The notes beneath the pieces are model-generated. The model ran no database searches. It saw nothing but the letters and a program-made list of their open reading frames with translations, and was not told the origin of the DNA. A stretch of DNA of 64,000 nucleotides, taken from assembly GCA_004380135.1 (NCBI GenBank), contig QXCR01000126.1:43581-107580 (forward strand), given 5' to 3'. A program made the position numbers and the translations under genes. This stretch comes from Stemphylium vesicarium. Its lineage: Eukaryota > Ascomycota > Dothideomycetes > Pleosporales > Pleosporaceae. Below are positions 44,899 to 55,729 of this stretch, piece by piece; within the stretch, counting starts at the first letter, position 1; each line of letters starts with the position of its first letter.

Positions 44899-45804
44899 TC
44901 GCTCATGACGATCTTCTAAAGACCAGCTACCGTAGCTTCAATACGCAATGCGCTGAGTGTACCGCGTGTGTAAGCTTTCGCTGCGTGAGAGGCCTTTGCG
45001 AACAATGCCACAGTGCCGACCAACTTATGTTGTGCGCAGTGGCTGCATGACGGCTGTGTCTAAATAGATTAGAGTAATGCGACCAGAAGCGCCTACCCAG
45101 CTGAACTCATCTGTGTGTGACCTTGATTCTTATCTTGTTGATGCACTGCTCTCCACGATGCAAATCAAACCCTCGTGTAGGTAGCCATGGCTCGATATTT
45201 ACACTAGAGTCGTTCAATTCATGCCTGCGACTTGCATACTTGAGAAGCTATGTAGTGGACCCCTATTTGGCTAGGGTTATTTAAGCTTAAAGTTAGCGCT
45301 CGGCTAGGTCGGAGCCCTGGAGCCATTTCGTGGTGCGGGGATGTCGCCCTTGGTAGCGCAGGACATTTCACAAGATCAGGAGAGTGCCATGTGGAACGTA
45401 ACCAGAATACATATATATTGTGCAAAGACATGCCGTCAGTATCAGGCATGCAGCTCGCTCTGGTTGCTCCGATAGGCATCATCCACTACACAAAAGCAAC
45501 CTCACACCCATGTGAGAGATCTCCAGGGTGCGCATGCGACTAGCTACTGGGTGGAAAGCCAAGCCTGCTGGAAACGAGACGGCGACTCTTGCAGTGTTCT
45601 GTCCTTCCGTCCTTCTGTCATCCTATCTTTCTCCTCTCCTTATTGGAACGCTCTAACTGGTTGTCCCTTTCCCTTTTTCACGCGCAAATGGCAGCAACGA
45701 AATAACGACATTGCCCTTTCTTTCCACGAGACCCTCCTTTATATCGCGACGCAGCGCACGCGACACTCGCGTCCCGACCCCGATCCCATACCCCCCTCTC
45801 AGCC
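44899..45804. other. Intergenic, mannosidase promoter
   Basis: About 900 bp without a gene. The last 200 bp are pyrimidine-rich (TCCTTCCGTCCTTC, TTCTCCTCTCC), as in other fungal promoters, and the start codon at 45805 follows CAGCC. Confidence 0.45.
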
Positions 45805-48718
45805 ATGTTCCGATATCGACGATACCGCGCCTTTCTAGTTTTTGCTGTAATTGCCGTATTAGCACTTTATAAATTTGGTGGTTCCAGCGCAATATGGAGA
45901 GAAGCCGCATCGAGGGCGGCAGGCATTAAGGGCGACACTGGGGAGGTTCTGCATGAGGACACCAAGCCGCGTCCTGCCGTAGCGCATGAGACAAAGAGCC
46001 TAAAGTTGGACATTCCCGTTGCTAGTACCTCGCGATCGGTTCAAACACCACCCCCAGTAAAGAAGCCGGCTTCTTCGCCCGCGCCGAGTCCTGCAGTGAC
46101 AAAGCAGCCGCAGAAACCTTCGATCCCGTCCCCGGTTCTCCCACAACCCCACGGCAACCCCGCGGCCATTGCCGACAACGGAGTAGACGAAGCGTCGGTG
46201 AACATTGAAGTGATTCACTGGACGAAGCTCCCTGAACACTTCCCTGTCCCCTCTGAATCGCTGATTCGGCTCCCCTCTGGTCTGCCTAAAACGATTCCCA
46301 AAATTCAGGCCGAATTCAAACCCGAAGACCCCGCGGCCAAGGTGGATAGGATAGCCAAGTTGAACAAAATTAAGAGCGTCGCGAAAAGGTCTTGGGACGG
46401 ATATAAAGCAAACGCATGGCTTCACGATGAGCTACGACCGCAGTCAGGGACGTTCAGAGACCCGTTCGCGCGTTGGGGTGCGACCCTGGTGGACGCGCTG
46501 GACACGCTGTGGATCATGGGTCTGAAGGAAGAGTTCGAAGAAGCGGTCAAGGCTGTGGACAAAATCGACTTCACGACAACCCCGCGTGCCGACATACCCT
46601 TGTTTGAGACAACAATTCGCTATCTTGGTGGGCTGCTGGCTGCCTACGACCTTAGCGATAAAAGGTATAAGAGTTTGTTGGACAAAGCGGTGGAGCTTGC
46701 AGAAGTTCTTATAAGCGCTTTCGATACGCCGAACCGCATGCCACAAACGTATTACTATTGGAGACCCGACTTTGCCTCCCAGAAACATCGTGCCAGTCAG
46801 CGGGTGGTCTTGGCAGAAATTGGCTCGCTTTCAGTGGAGTTCACCAGGCTCGCACAAATCACAGGAGAGCACAGATATTACGATGCTATTGCGCGAATCA
46901 CGGATCATCTTGAAGACTTTCAGAAGAATACTGAGCTTCCTGGCATGTGGCCTACTTACCTGGACGCCTCTGGGTGTGGCCGACGATACGTCGATGTGCC
47001 TGCACAGGAACCCCTCAGAGCTCCGGAAGGCTACCTTGATGATGAACCCCTGGTCGAATCGGAGCCTGTCACGCCATCTCCCACCCAGATGCTGTCTCCC
47101 GAAGGCAATAAATATATTCCTTTGGATCTGCCGGATCCCGTTATGGTTACCTTGGAGGATGATGTGGCCAGTCCAGGCGCGGATCAAGAGTCAATAGTAT
47201 TAGGGAGAACTGGGAAAGGACAAATCCAGGACTGGAAAAGCGATTCAGTGCTTAAGCGGCAACTCGACCTGGATGAGTCTGAGCCACCAAAAGCGGCGCC
47301 GGATGCCGAAGGATCTACTTCGACCTCGTCTGCCCTGGCCACTATGCCAACACCACCAGAGTGCATACCACAAGGTTTTGTGTCGACCGGTAGTGGACGT
47401 GAGGAGTTTACTCTCGGTGGCATGTCAGATTCTACATACGAATATCTGCCGAAACAATACTTGCTCCTTGGCGGTCAGATCGAGAAGTACCAGACCATGT
47501 ACGAACAGTCCATGGACGTAGTAAAGACACACTTGTTGTTCCGGCCCATGCTTCCCAATGGCGAGGACATTCTTTTCTCGGGAAAACTCAATGTCCCGGC
47601 GAACTTTGATAACACCAAGGCTGGCGACCTGACGGCTGAGAATGCTCATCTGACGTGCTTTGCTGGAGGCATGTTTGGCATGGGTGCAAAGCTGTTCGAC
47701 CGGCCCGAAGATCTCGAGATCGCAAAAAAGCTGACAGAGGGTTGTGTCTGGAGCTACAGCATGACCCCCACCGGCATCATGCCTGAGTCGTTTGAAGTCG
47801 CCCCCTGTGAGGATATGAAGGACTGTACCTGGAACGAAACGGCATATTGGGACACTATTGACCCACGACACGAATCTCGTCTCGAAAACTACGAGCATCA
47901 ACGAGAAGTTTACGAGTCGCAGATTGTGTCCGCTTCTTCATGGTATCAGGCTCAACTTGCTGCAATGACAGGGTCACCAACACCTTCCGCAGCGGCTGTA
48001 GTCGCAGCAGAAGCTACGTCAACCTTAGTCTACGCAGATACTCTCGACAGGCGTCAACTTGCGGGACTTGTAGATGATGTGGAAATTGCGCACATGCCAT
48101 CTGCATCTGTAAGCCCCCCGCAAAATCGAGACTCAGTCATGGGCGGTGAACCAGAAGAAGGCGAAGGTCCACCAACCAAAGTTCAACCTACACTAGCAAT
48201 TCCAGAACTTGCCCCGCAGCCAAGCATGACTCTACCGGACTTTCCTTATGTCTACTCGCCGGCACCAGTCCTGAACCACAAGGATTACGTGCAGAACCGT
48301 ATCCAAGAAGACCGACTACCTAAGGGTGTTACAAAGATCGGTGCCAGGAACTACATTCTCCGGTAAGCATGCGCCATCGTGACAACCGTCTTCGGTTCTG
48401 ATCGCATTACTAATGAACCATAGGCCTGAAGCCATCGAATCCGTCTGGTATATGTATCGCATCACGGGATCATCCCATTGGCGAGAAGCTGGGTGGCGCA
48501 TGTTTCTCGCCATTGATCAACATACGACCACTGAGTTTGGTAATTCCGCTATCGATGACGTTACCAAGACGACCCCTGAGATCAGCGACGAGATGGAGAG
48601 CTTCTGGCTCGCTGAGACCCTGAAGTACTTTTACTTGCTGTTTGCCGAGGAGGATGTTGTGAGTCTGGATGAATGGGTGCTTAACACCGAGGCGCACCCC
48701 TTCAAACGACCGACTTGA
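45805..48718 (+). CDS. GH47 class I alpha-1,2-mannosidase, long form with inserts
   Basis: Trims alpha-1,2-mannose from N-glycans in the ER/Golgi lumen. Two exons, 45805-48362 and 48424-48718, give 950 aa, much longer than the usual 500-650. MFRYRRYRAFLVFAVIAVLA is a type II membrane anchor with basic cytosolic end. A Pro-rich stem follows. The catalytic barrel begins about residue 196 (WDGYKANAWLHDELRP, FRDPFARWGATLVDALDTLW), continues with RPDFASQKHRASQRVVLAEI, PECIPQGF, YEYLPKQYLLLGGQ, HLTCFAGGMFGMGAKLFDRP and GIMPESFEV, and ends in RPEAIESVWYMYRITGSSHW, ESFWLAETLKYFYLLF and the Ca2+-binding NTEAHP. Two low-complexity inserts interrupt it, about residues 400-510 and 710-820. The catalytic carboxylates look preserved, so activity is likely. 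An ER-degradation (Mnl1/EDEM-like) role is an alternative. Confidence 0.9.
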
Positions 48719-51062
48719 AAGGTTATTTAGTTTCCAGGTATAACAAGTGCATTAGAAATGCAGTCTGGCGTCAAGTTGTGGAATACACTGGTCAAGTTGG
48801 ATAAACTACTTTGGGGACTTGATGGGCCATTGCTAACGACTGGCGTAACCTGCCATCAAGGGTGCGACTTTGCTGCACCTACTGTTGTATCACTCGTGCC
48901 TCAGGGTCAAACATTCATGTTCGTCTGTGTGGGCTTGTCAAGTCTACAGAGAATCATTGCATGCACCTTATCTCGGTGAACGCGGGAATGCCAGACGTTG
49001 CAAAGGCACTTAGCTCACTGGCAAGGGCCATGCAAATTCCCAGGAGTACCTAGGTACCTCGCGAGCATCGCTTATGAGCACCTAACAATGGTTAAATCGC
49101 ACAACATCATATTAATTTTGAACACATGTTGTTCTTTGATTTGAAGCACCTTTTGTACAATGAAAACTAATTTCAAGTGCGACTGACGCCGGAAAGGTTG
49201 CACAAGCCTCTCGACTCAGCCCGGCTTCAGAAATGGCAAGATTCAATGCGATTAGATCATCGGCTAGGGGCACATCCGTCACCGCGCCGGATGCTTGTAA
49301 AGTCCGCAGGTAACTTTCTTGCTCAAATACGCGCTCTATCGATCAAGAGTATTGGTAGAATACCACACAAAGGCTCCATTGAATAATCCATATGTGGTAA
49401 GCAAAAGCCGCTAATGCCGAGTCGAGCAGAGAGTGGAAGGTTCGGTGCGTTCGAACGATGCCTAAATGTAGGTTTGTGGTCTCAGCGGGACCGATTTGCA
49501 ATCAGCAGCTTCAAAAAGAGCTGACTAAAGAAAACCCTAATTATTATACTCAACTTGAAAATGTGCATGGGTTTCAGCAGTGGAGCGCACGAGGATATTG
49601 TGACGGAGTGCCACCGATCACGATTTCTAACCTTAAGAAACGATGCATATAAGCGACGGCACATACTGGATTTGTAGCGAAGTTGATCACTTGTATAGGT
49701 AGCAACCCAAGTTCCACGACAACAACCACCTTTCAGAAGAGTTCACTCAATAGACCCTCTGGCAATTTGACACAGTCGAATCTTTGTTGTCGAACCTGTA
49801 CGAACGTAGCTCAATCGATGTCAGATTGATTGTGGCTGTCGCCGGCACCTCCATTGGGATTGTAGTTACTCGTGTTCGAAACAACACATGTTATAACGAT
49901 GTTATGTTGCTATATTCAGAGCATGCCGCCAAAACCAATTTCTTTCGTACCTCCCTAACGTCGACGGATCGGGATCCTCGCTACGGAAGGAAACACACTA
50001 ATTACCACCGCCCGTATATTTGTCAATTCGCGGGGTAACAAACGTGAAAGCCGACAGGACACCAGACAGTATTTCAAGCCGATCTCTTGTCTACGAACGC
50101 AGTCGTAGTGGCCTCCAATTTCACACCCCTCTCGCCAATGGGTAGATTAGCTATATTTTCATCAGCGGCGCTTACTCCTCTCCGATGGGCGCTGTGAACC
50201 TCAACGATCCCATCAACAGGCCTAAACTCACTCCTACGGGGCTTGGAATTCTATCAAGGAGAGACGCATAACGAGCGTTCTCTCACTTTACAAGTGCCGC
50301 CCATGTGTCCGAATTTATCAACGTAGCTACCCTAAGATTAGTGCCTAATTGCGTGAGCAAGGCGGGTGTTAATAGAACTATTGCTAAGTCCGCAGCTGAG
50401 CTACAGCATGATGGCACTGCCCTACTAGGCATCGCGTCTGCTAGTACAGCAACTGAAACGATGAATGGCCTAATGTGAGCGATCTCTTTTTTGGGCTTTA
50501 TCCGGAGTATCATACCTATGTTGAGCGAATACTATGTGCTTGCCCTTTGCGTTCCACTAGGCATAATATAATAAGGCTGAAAAAAAGCTTTTCGTACATC
50601 AACGAGAACAGGGTCAAGAAGATCTCTGGCGTGGAGAATCTGGTGAAGCAAAAGCCAGAAGCCCCTAGGCTACTGGGAACATTACCTCGCATTGCTTTGA
50701 ACGGCTCAACTCGAGCAAAAAGACTAATTTGCAATAGTCGAGACAAAAGGCAAAGTGATGGGAGCAGGCTTGAAAGAGGTTGGCCCGAGTGAAACGGTCA
50801 AGATTGGCTCAGTCAGTGCTGTTAGCTTTGGTGCATTGTCTGAGATGTGGAAGAATAACATGATTGTTCACAACTCGTTTTGTAGGAAGCCTATACACCA
50901 TCAAGTGCTCGTCCTCTGTACATTAAATTGACATGAAGTGTTGATATATAATCGTCTTTGCTGAGAGAGAAACCTCATGAACGGAACCAAATAGTAGTCT
51001 GCTATGCCCGGCCCGACTCTTTTCCAGCCGTTTACCGGGCCTTTGAATGCGACGTTCGGATA
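48719..51062. other. Gene-poor spacer before ERG3
   Basis: About 2.3 kb with no gene I can support. Composition is somewhat more AT-rich than the genes to the left but lacks the strict CpA/TpG loss seen right of 52.3 kb. Frames such as 49458-49652 and 50475-50792 (+) have no domain. It could contain old, unrecognisable repeat DNA. Confidence 0.4.
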
Positions 51063-52125
51063 TTACTCCCTCTTTCTGTGGGTGACTGGATTTCCCTGCT
51101 CATCCACGAGACCTTTCGCCCGCATCACCTTAAGGGCATCATGAATAGGATCAAGGGATGGCTCCGGCGCTCGGTGCGAGCCGAAATAGGTATCAGCCCA
51201 GGTGAAATATTGGCCGTAATTGACGGTGAAGTACATGTGGTGTAATGTGTGGTGGGCAGGACTGTTGATGAACTTTTCTGTCCAATGACCCGTTATCATG
51301 TCACCATCGTGGATGAAAATTGTCCAAATTTGGACGCCTACAAACAGCACCAAGTACAGATATCTCTGCATCGGGCAAATGAAAACAAACACACTGTTGT
51401 AAGTTAGTACTGGTTTCCTGGAGAAAAAGACCGTTATGATACTCACTGGTAGGGAAGGGATTGCACGTATCCATCAAGTGGGTGGAAAGCCAGCGCAGCC
51501 CACGGTGTAGGAACTTTTGTCGTTAGTATTGCCACTTGCATTCATCGATAATCGGAGCAGTCAAGAAAGGTAACGCGAAAGACTCACCGATCCATTTATG
51601 GTGTGGCTTGTGAATGTATTTGTATACGCTGGGGTGATGTTCTAGGCGATGAATCCAGTAAATGGCAAAATCATTAAAAGCCATGTAGAGAATGGCCGAG
51701 ATGACCAGCCAGGACAAGCCATAGTCGCTTGTGTTGGAGTAAAGTAAGCTTTTGCCACGAACCTCGGCCAGGAAAACGGGTAGCGTCAGGATGTTGATGA
51801 AGGGGATGGCGGATAGAGACGATTTGATCTCAAGACGGACTTGATTCTGCAAGAAACGAGGATGGTACTCGAGCCGTCGGTCGAATACAAGGAAGTAGGA
51901 AAGAGCGCTGAAGAAGAGATAAAGCGAAGTCGCGCCGAGTTGCGTGATGACAAGAATTGACAAAATTTGGCGATAGATGTTGTCGCGCGACCATTGAGAC
52001 GTAGCATTGGCAGCCGAAAGACCGGAGTATGAGGAGTTGCTCAGGCCGAAGTCGGAAGAGGGTAGCACCCATGCATAGGCTTTATCCAAGACCAGAGGGT
52101 CGAGAAACTCGAGGGCTACATCCAT
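51063..52125 (-). CDS. ERG3: Delta7-sterol C5(6)-desaturase
   Basis: ER-membrane di-iron enzyme that introduces the C5-C6 double bond in ergosterol synthesis, using cytochrome b5. Three exons join in phase: 52125-51588, 51513-51447 and 51393-51063 (311 aa). All histidine boxes are present: HRLEHH, HKPHH and HHTLHH, with IYWIHRLEHHPSVYKYIHKP and TGHWTEKFINSPAHHTLHHM as wider context. Hydrophobic segments ILSILVITQLGATSLYLFF and ILTLPVFLAEV flank the first box. The first splice rebuilds KWIVPTPWAALAFHPLDGY, conserved in the family. The C-terminus RAPEPSLDPIHDALK is normal. Loss of this enzyme is known to affect azole tolerance in fungi. It is the last intact gene before the transposon block, with its start only about 200 bp from it. 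Confidence 0.95.
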
Positions 52126-52322
52126 CTTTGGCTGCTATGCAATAGTGTGCATGAAAATTGAAGTAAGCGGCGAAGGCGGCCGCAACAATTGTCGCTGGAG
52201 GCGTCGCCGCTGTTGCACGGATAGGCTAAGTCCGGACTCCGGCTTGGCAGGGGTAATTTGTTGAAAGTGGGCTATCTCCAACTAAGGTCTTCTAAGCGCA
52301 TAACTAAAATAGTAACATGTTC
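52126..52322. other. ERG3 promoter and edge of the AT-rich block
   Basis: Short upstream region of ERG3. Base composition is still gene-like (GGCGGCCGC, GGCGTCGCCGC) up to about 52260 and then turns AT-rich, so the compartment boundary lies here. Confidence 0.5.
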
Positions 52323-52356
52323 CACGGGCGAGCGCCGCACACGGGCGAGCGCCGCA
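52323..52356. repeat. Two 17-bp tandem copies at a transposon end
   Basis: CACGGGCGAGCGCCGCA is present twice in direct succession, followed by CCCCACCAAACTTGGCC. It lies at the outer end of the pogo-type transposase relic to its right and probably belongs to that element's terminus. Confidence 0.6.
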
Positions 52357-52446
52357 CCCCACCAAACTTGGCCACCTCTCTTAACGTATAACTCAACAAC
52401 GTTTTAATAGTATGTATATATATTGATAAAGTAGATTGCGTAGCAT

Positions 52447-52655
52447 CTAAGTATTCTTCTTACACGTACGTGAGTTATGCCCAGTCTCTCTGCACCTTGT
52501 GCAGCGCGCCAGAGCCTGGCGGCTCACGCCTGATCGCTCTCCCACTTGACGCTCCTCACGAGCAATCTGCTCCGCAGCCTCACATTGAGCGAGTAGATCC
52601 TCTCCAGCTCCCTTCGTCAAGACTCCACGCTTCTAGAGTCGCTTTTTCTTACGCT
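52447..52655 (-). pseudogene. pogo/Fot-type transposase C-terminus, relic A
   Basis: Read on the minus strand, this gives the tail of a DDE transposase of the pogo superfamily: KKKRL-stop-KRGVLTKGAG, EDLLAQCEAAEQIAREERQV and the zinc-knuckle CTRCRETGHNSRTCKKNT. The stop is TAG where Gln (CAG) fits. Only the last 70 or so codons remain; the DDE catalytic core is absent. Sequence here is GC-rich compared with the flanks, so RIP has been light on this piece. Confidence 0.7.
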
Positions 52656-52692
52656 ATTTTTACCTTAATGCTATCTTATTAGCTTGCTTAAG

Positions 52693-52895
52693 TGTGAGGA
52701 GTATTTGGACAAGCACTAAGATATTGGTATAGGCTTGTATTGAGACGAATCCTTGAGGAGCTATCGAGGCTTCCAGAGGGATGATATATACCTATAGCAC
52801 GTGACTGTGGCTAGTGAGGGCCGACGGTGGCCCGAAGGGTCCCCGGTGGCTTGCCTGCCTGTGGCTAAGACCTATGGCGTTGGAATATCGTGACA
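52693..52895. mobile_element. 203-bp LTR-like element with 5-bp target duplication TTAAG
   Basis: Begins TGTGAGGAGT and ends ATATCGTGACA, i.e. TG...CA, and is flanked on both sides by TTAAG (52688-52692 and 52896-52900). It is GC-rich in the middle (GGCCGACGGTGGCCCGAAGG) and non-coding. The structure fits a solo LTR. Its last nine bases ATCGTGACA are the same as the end of the 105-bp terminal repeats at 57 kb. Confidence 0.65.
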
Positions 52896-53011
52896 TTAAG
52901 ACTAGCGATCTAATCGCGTATTAGCTTAGCTAAAAGTATTATAACCTCTATGCCCTTCTTAAGCTAGTTAATCGCCTTAATAATTAAAGCTAGTAATAAG
53001 CTCTTATACTA

Positions 53012-53328
53012 ACGTGCTCCACCAGTAAGCTGGCCACACCAGTAAGCTGGCCGCCCCACCAGACTCGACGCAACGTTCTGCGCAATTAAGGCACAATAAC
53101 TTTATAAAATAAGATAAAACTTAGAGATAGAATTACTTATCTAGCTCTATATAAAGTCTAAGTATATTCTTTAATATGGTATTTCGTGTATGTTAGTAAC
53201 GCGCGCTAATATTACTTACTAGCCTAGCTTTATGTAAGGGGCTAGCTCTAGAAGCACTCAAGGAGTAGGTCGCCGATGGCAAGGCCAGGTTAACAAGATT
53301 GTATTCGATAGCGAGCTAGGCTTCTAGG
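53012..53328 (-). pseudogene. pogo-type element relic B, RIP-mutated copy
   Basis: From 53012 (ACGTGCTCCACCAGTAAGCT, preceded by TA) to about 53232 this matches the left end of relic C (54879 onward) base for base except for C-to-T and G-to-A changes. For example TGTATGTTAGTAACGCGCGC here is TGCACGTTGGTGGCGCGCGC there. The transposase tail is therefore no longer readable here. The terminus contains an extra tandem copy of CACCAGTAAGCTGGCC. After 53232 homology is lost. Confidence 0.65.
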
Positions 53329-53900
53329 TGTAAAGGGCTACGCCTGAGTACTGCTACCTTCTTACTTTAGGCTAGCGCGGAACGCTAGCGTAGAGGTAGC
53401 GCAAAGGGTAAGTACCGTACGAAGGAGGACACCTACACTTCTTTTCTCTACCTTTCTTATTCTATATATAGGAGTAAATGTATACTTATTAGTAGGCCTC
53501 TTTCCACCTATAATATTATAAGAAAGATTACTCTTATCTTACTCTTTCTTCGTATATATAATAAGTTAGAATTAAGAATAGCTATTTATTAGTATTATAA
53601 GTTAGTAAGACTCTACCTTTATAATATAAGTATAGGTAGATAATTATATAATAAATTAAGAAGAGTTAAGAGAAAGTTAAAAGAAGCTCTCTCTAAAAAG
53701 AAATTATATATTTAAAGTAGAGAATCTATTAGATTATATATAATAACTATAGAGTAATCTAAACTAAGTAATTTAAGAATAATTATTATATACTATTTTA
53801 AACTAGTAACTCTAGGCTCTAACTTAAATTATTAAGAATTAGAGAAGAATACTAAATATACTAAGTCTAGGTAGGACTACCCTATCTACTATATTAATAT
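53329..53900. repeat. 572-bp dispersed repeat, copy 1
   Basis: Starts TGTAAAGGGCTACGCCTGAG and ends CTATATTAATAT. Nearly the same 572 bp recurs in the same orientation at 55730-56301; the differences I see are mainly C/T and G/A. It contains the inverted pair GCTAGCG / CGCTAGC around GGAA (near 53372-53390). It starts with TG but I see no matching CA end, so it may be a truncated LTR. Confidence 0.7.
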
Positions 53901-53922
53901 AAGGCTAAAGTTAAGAGCCTAT

Positions 53923-54041
53923 TGTTAGGCTGGGTCAGGCCAGATGACGATATATACTATCCTGCACCATGATCAGTAGTTCACTGATCATACGTACCTT
54001 TTTGGTTGCATGGCGTAGTGGTGCAGGGCTGCGTCCTGACA
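53923..54041 (-). mobile_element. 119-bp solo LTR-like element, target duplication CCTAT
   Basis: Runs from TGTTAGGCTGGG to GCGTCCTGACA (TG...CA) between two copies of CCTAT (53918-53922 and 54042-54046). Read on the minus strand it resembles the 105-bp terminal repeats at 57 kb: GCCCTGCACCACTACGCC aligns with GCCCTATGCCACTACGCT, then an AAAAAGGTAC block, then the exact 15-mer GGATAGTATATATCG (53948-53962 here, reversed). It is therefore a solo copy of a related LTR in the opposite orientation. Confidence 0.7.
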
Positions 54042-54104
54042 CCTATATAATATAAGAAGCTACGCTTATTAGATATAAAGGTCTTTAAGAAGGGCAGTTA
54101 TAAG

Positions 54105-54878
54105 TGTTAGAATGTAAGCTTAAATATGCTTAAATAAGCCTTAGTAAGCTTAAGTAAGCACTAGCACTCTTTTAGCTAAAATAGCACCACTATACCTATT
54201 ACGTTCTTATACACGTAGTCTATAACGTATAAATTACGTATACCTAGGTTATCTATTAGTAAGATAGAATATTCTAGATAACCTGGTATATGTCACGGGG
54301 TAGGCAGGCAGGGAAGATAGGTGCACGTGATCGGTATATTCACTACGTAGCGCTGACAGGGCGGGGTCAGGTTAAGACAAGGACGTAGCTCAAGGAGCGT
54401 ACGACGGGGCGCGTTCGCGCGGGAATTTCAGTGATCGCGCAGCTGCTCGCTTAGCAGCTTGGCGCGCTCTCGTTGGCTATTTGGGCCAGCGCCGTGACAG
54501 TATATATATATAATAAGTAGTAGATAGTAATAATATCTTAGTGTCTAACTCCTCTCTTTATATCTAATAAATCTACTTTTAACTCTATTTCCTATCTTCT
54601 ACTATTACTAATACTATTACTAATATTATTAGTAATCCTCCTTTATACCTTTTCTATAGGTTATAAGCCTAGGTTAGACCCTTTAGAAATAGAGTTATAA
54701 AAAGTCTATACTAATTAGAGTATTTTTTACTCTAAGCTATAGTAGTAATATTCTAGCGTATAGTTCTTACCTACTAGGCCCTAAGTAATTAGGTAACCCT
54801 AGTTACTAAGAAATTATTCTTAACCTACTAATTACTCTACGTAAGACTATAATAAGTTTAGATAAGCTTATTAAGCTA
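54105..54878 (+). repeat. Copia-type LTR copy, interrupted
   Basis: Starts TGTTAGAATGTAAGCTTAAA and follows the 5' LTR/leader of the copia relic at 60637 for its whole length, except for the 209-bp element inserted at 54291-54499. It ends at TTATTAAGCTA, where pogo relic C is inserted at a TA. Both copies lie in the same orientation, so this is a solo or truncated LTR of the same family. Confidence 0.7.
54291..54499. mobile_element. 209-bp GC-rich element with TGTCACGG ends, target duplication GTATA
   Basis: Starts TGTCACGGGGTAGGC and ends GCGCCGTGACA; the outer 8 bp (TGTCACGG / CCGTGACA) form a perfect terminal inverted repeat. GTATA flanks it on both sides (54286-54290 and 54500-54504). 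The other copy of the host LTR, near 60818, lacks it, which gives an empty site for comparison. Non-coding and far more GC-rich than its surroundings. Confidence 0.75.
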
Positions 54879-55729
54879 ACGTGCTCCACCAGTAAGCTGG
54901 CCGCCCCACCAGACTCGCAACGTTCTGCGCAATTGAGCCACAATAACTTTATAAAATGAGATAAAACTTAGAGATATAATTATTTATCTAGCTCTGTATA
55001 AAGTCCGAGTATGTCCTTTAACATGGCACTTCGTGCACGTTGGTGGCGCGCGCCGACGTCGCTCACCAGCCTGGCTCTGGCTAGCCTCCATCACCACTCT
55101 CTCTGCCTCTGCAGCTAACTGCTGAGCCTGCTGCACCTGGAGCACTCCACTAGAAGCAATATATTGACGCTGCTGACTCTTCTTTTGTTGTTGACGCTGA
55201 TTTTCTGCACGTAGCCTCTTATTCTCCTCTGCAAGTATTGTTGCTGATTGCATCGCAAGCTGAGCGCTTTTTGCAAGCTGGCGTATCGCAACGTTCGTTG
55301 GGCTCTCTGACTGCCGGCGCAGCCGCTCTTGGAGATAGCGTACCTGCTGCTGAAGCTCTGCTACTGTATGTGGTGTCTATGTCTGCGCTGCTGCCTGCGC
55401 TACTGCGTTATTTTCTGTGGTTGTCTGCGGTGGAGACGGTGTTCTGGCTACTATAAGCGACGATAGGACGCGATCTAGACGGGGAGGGATAAGGCCTATT
55501 GCCTAGAAGCCTACCTAGATATTTTACTATATAAAAACTATTAGCTAGATCTATATATAGGCTATAAGAAAGTCTATCTTATTAATATAATTAACGCCTT
55601 AGTAGGCGAGCTCCTTAATCTTACGTTTATACGCGCGCTTAAGAGGAGAGTAGTAGCTTATATCTAGAGGCTAGAGAAGATAAAAGGTATAAAGTAGTAT
55701 ATAGAGAGTAATAATCTTATTCTCTATAT
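54879..55729 (-). pseudogene. pogo/Fot-type transposase relic C
   Basis: The right part reads on the minus strand as the end of a pogo-superfamily DDE transposase: LL-stop-PLDISYYSPLKRAY, KRKIKELAY, YINKIDFLIAYI, then GF-stop-AIGLIPPRLDRVLSS, VARTPSPPQTTT, a helical VAELQQQVRYLQERLRR, and the C-terminal knuckle CTKCHVKGHTRT ending at 54984. In-frame stops include TAG at 55377-55379, each explainable as CAG to TAG. The element's outer end ACGTGCTCCACC follows a TA dinucleotide. Its N-terminal half is missing because the 572-bp repeat copy 2 replaces it from 55730. Confidence 0.75.

Noticed and set aside
50475..50792. 105-codon plus-strand frame before ERG3
   Set aside because: No domain; short frames are frequent in this spacer and none is supported.
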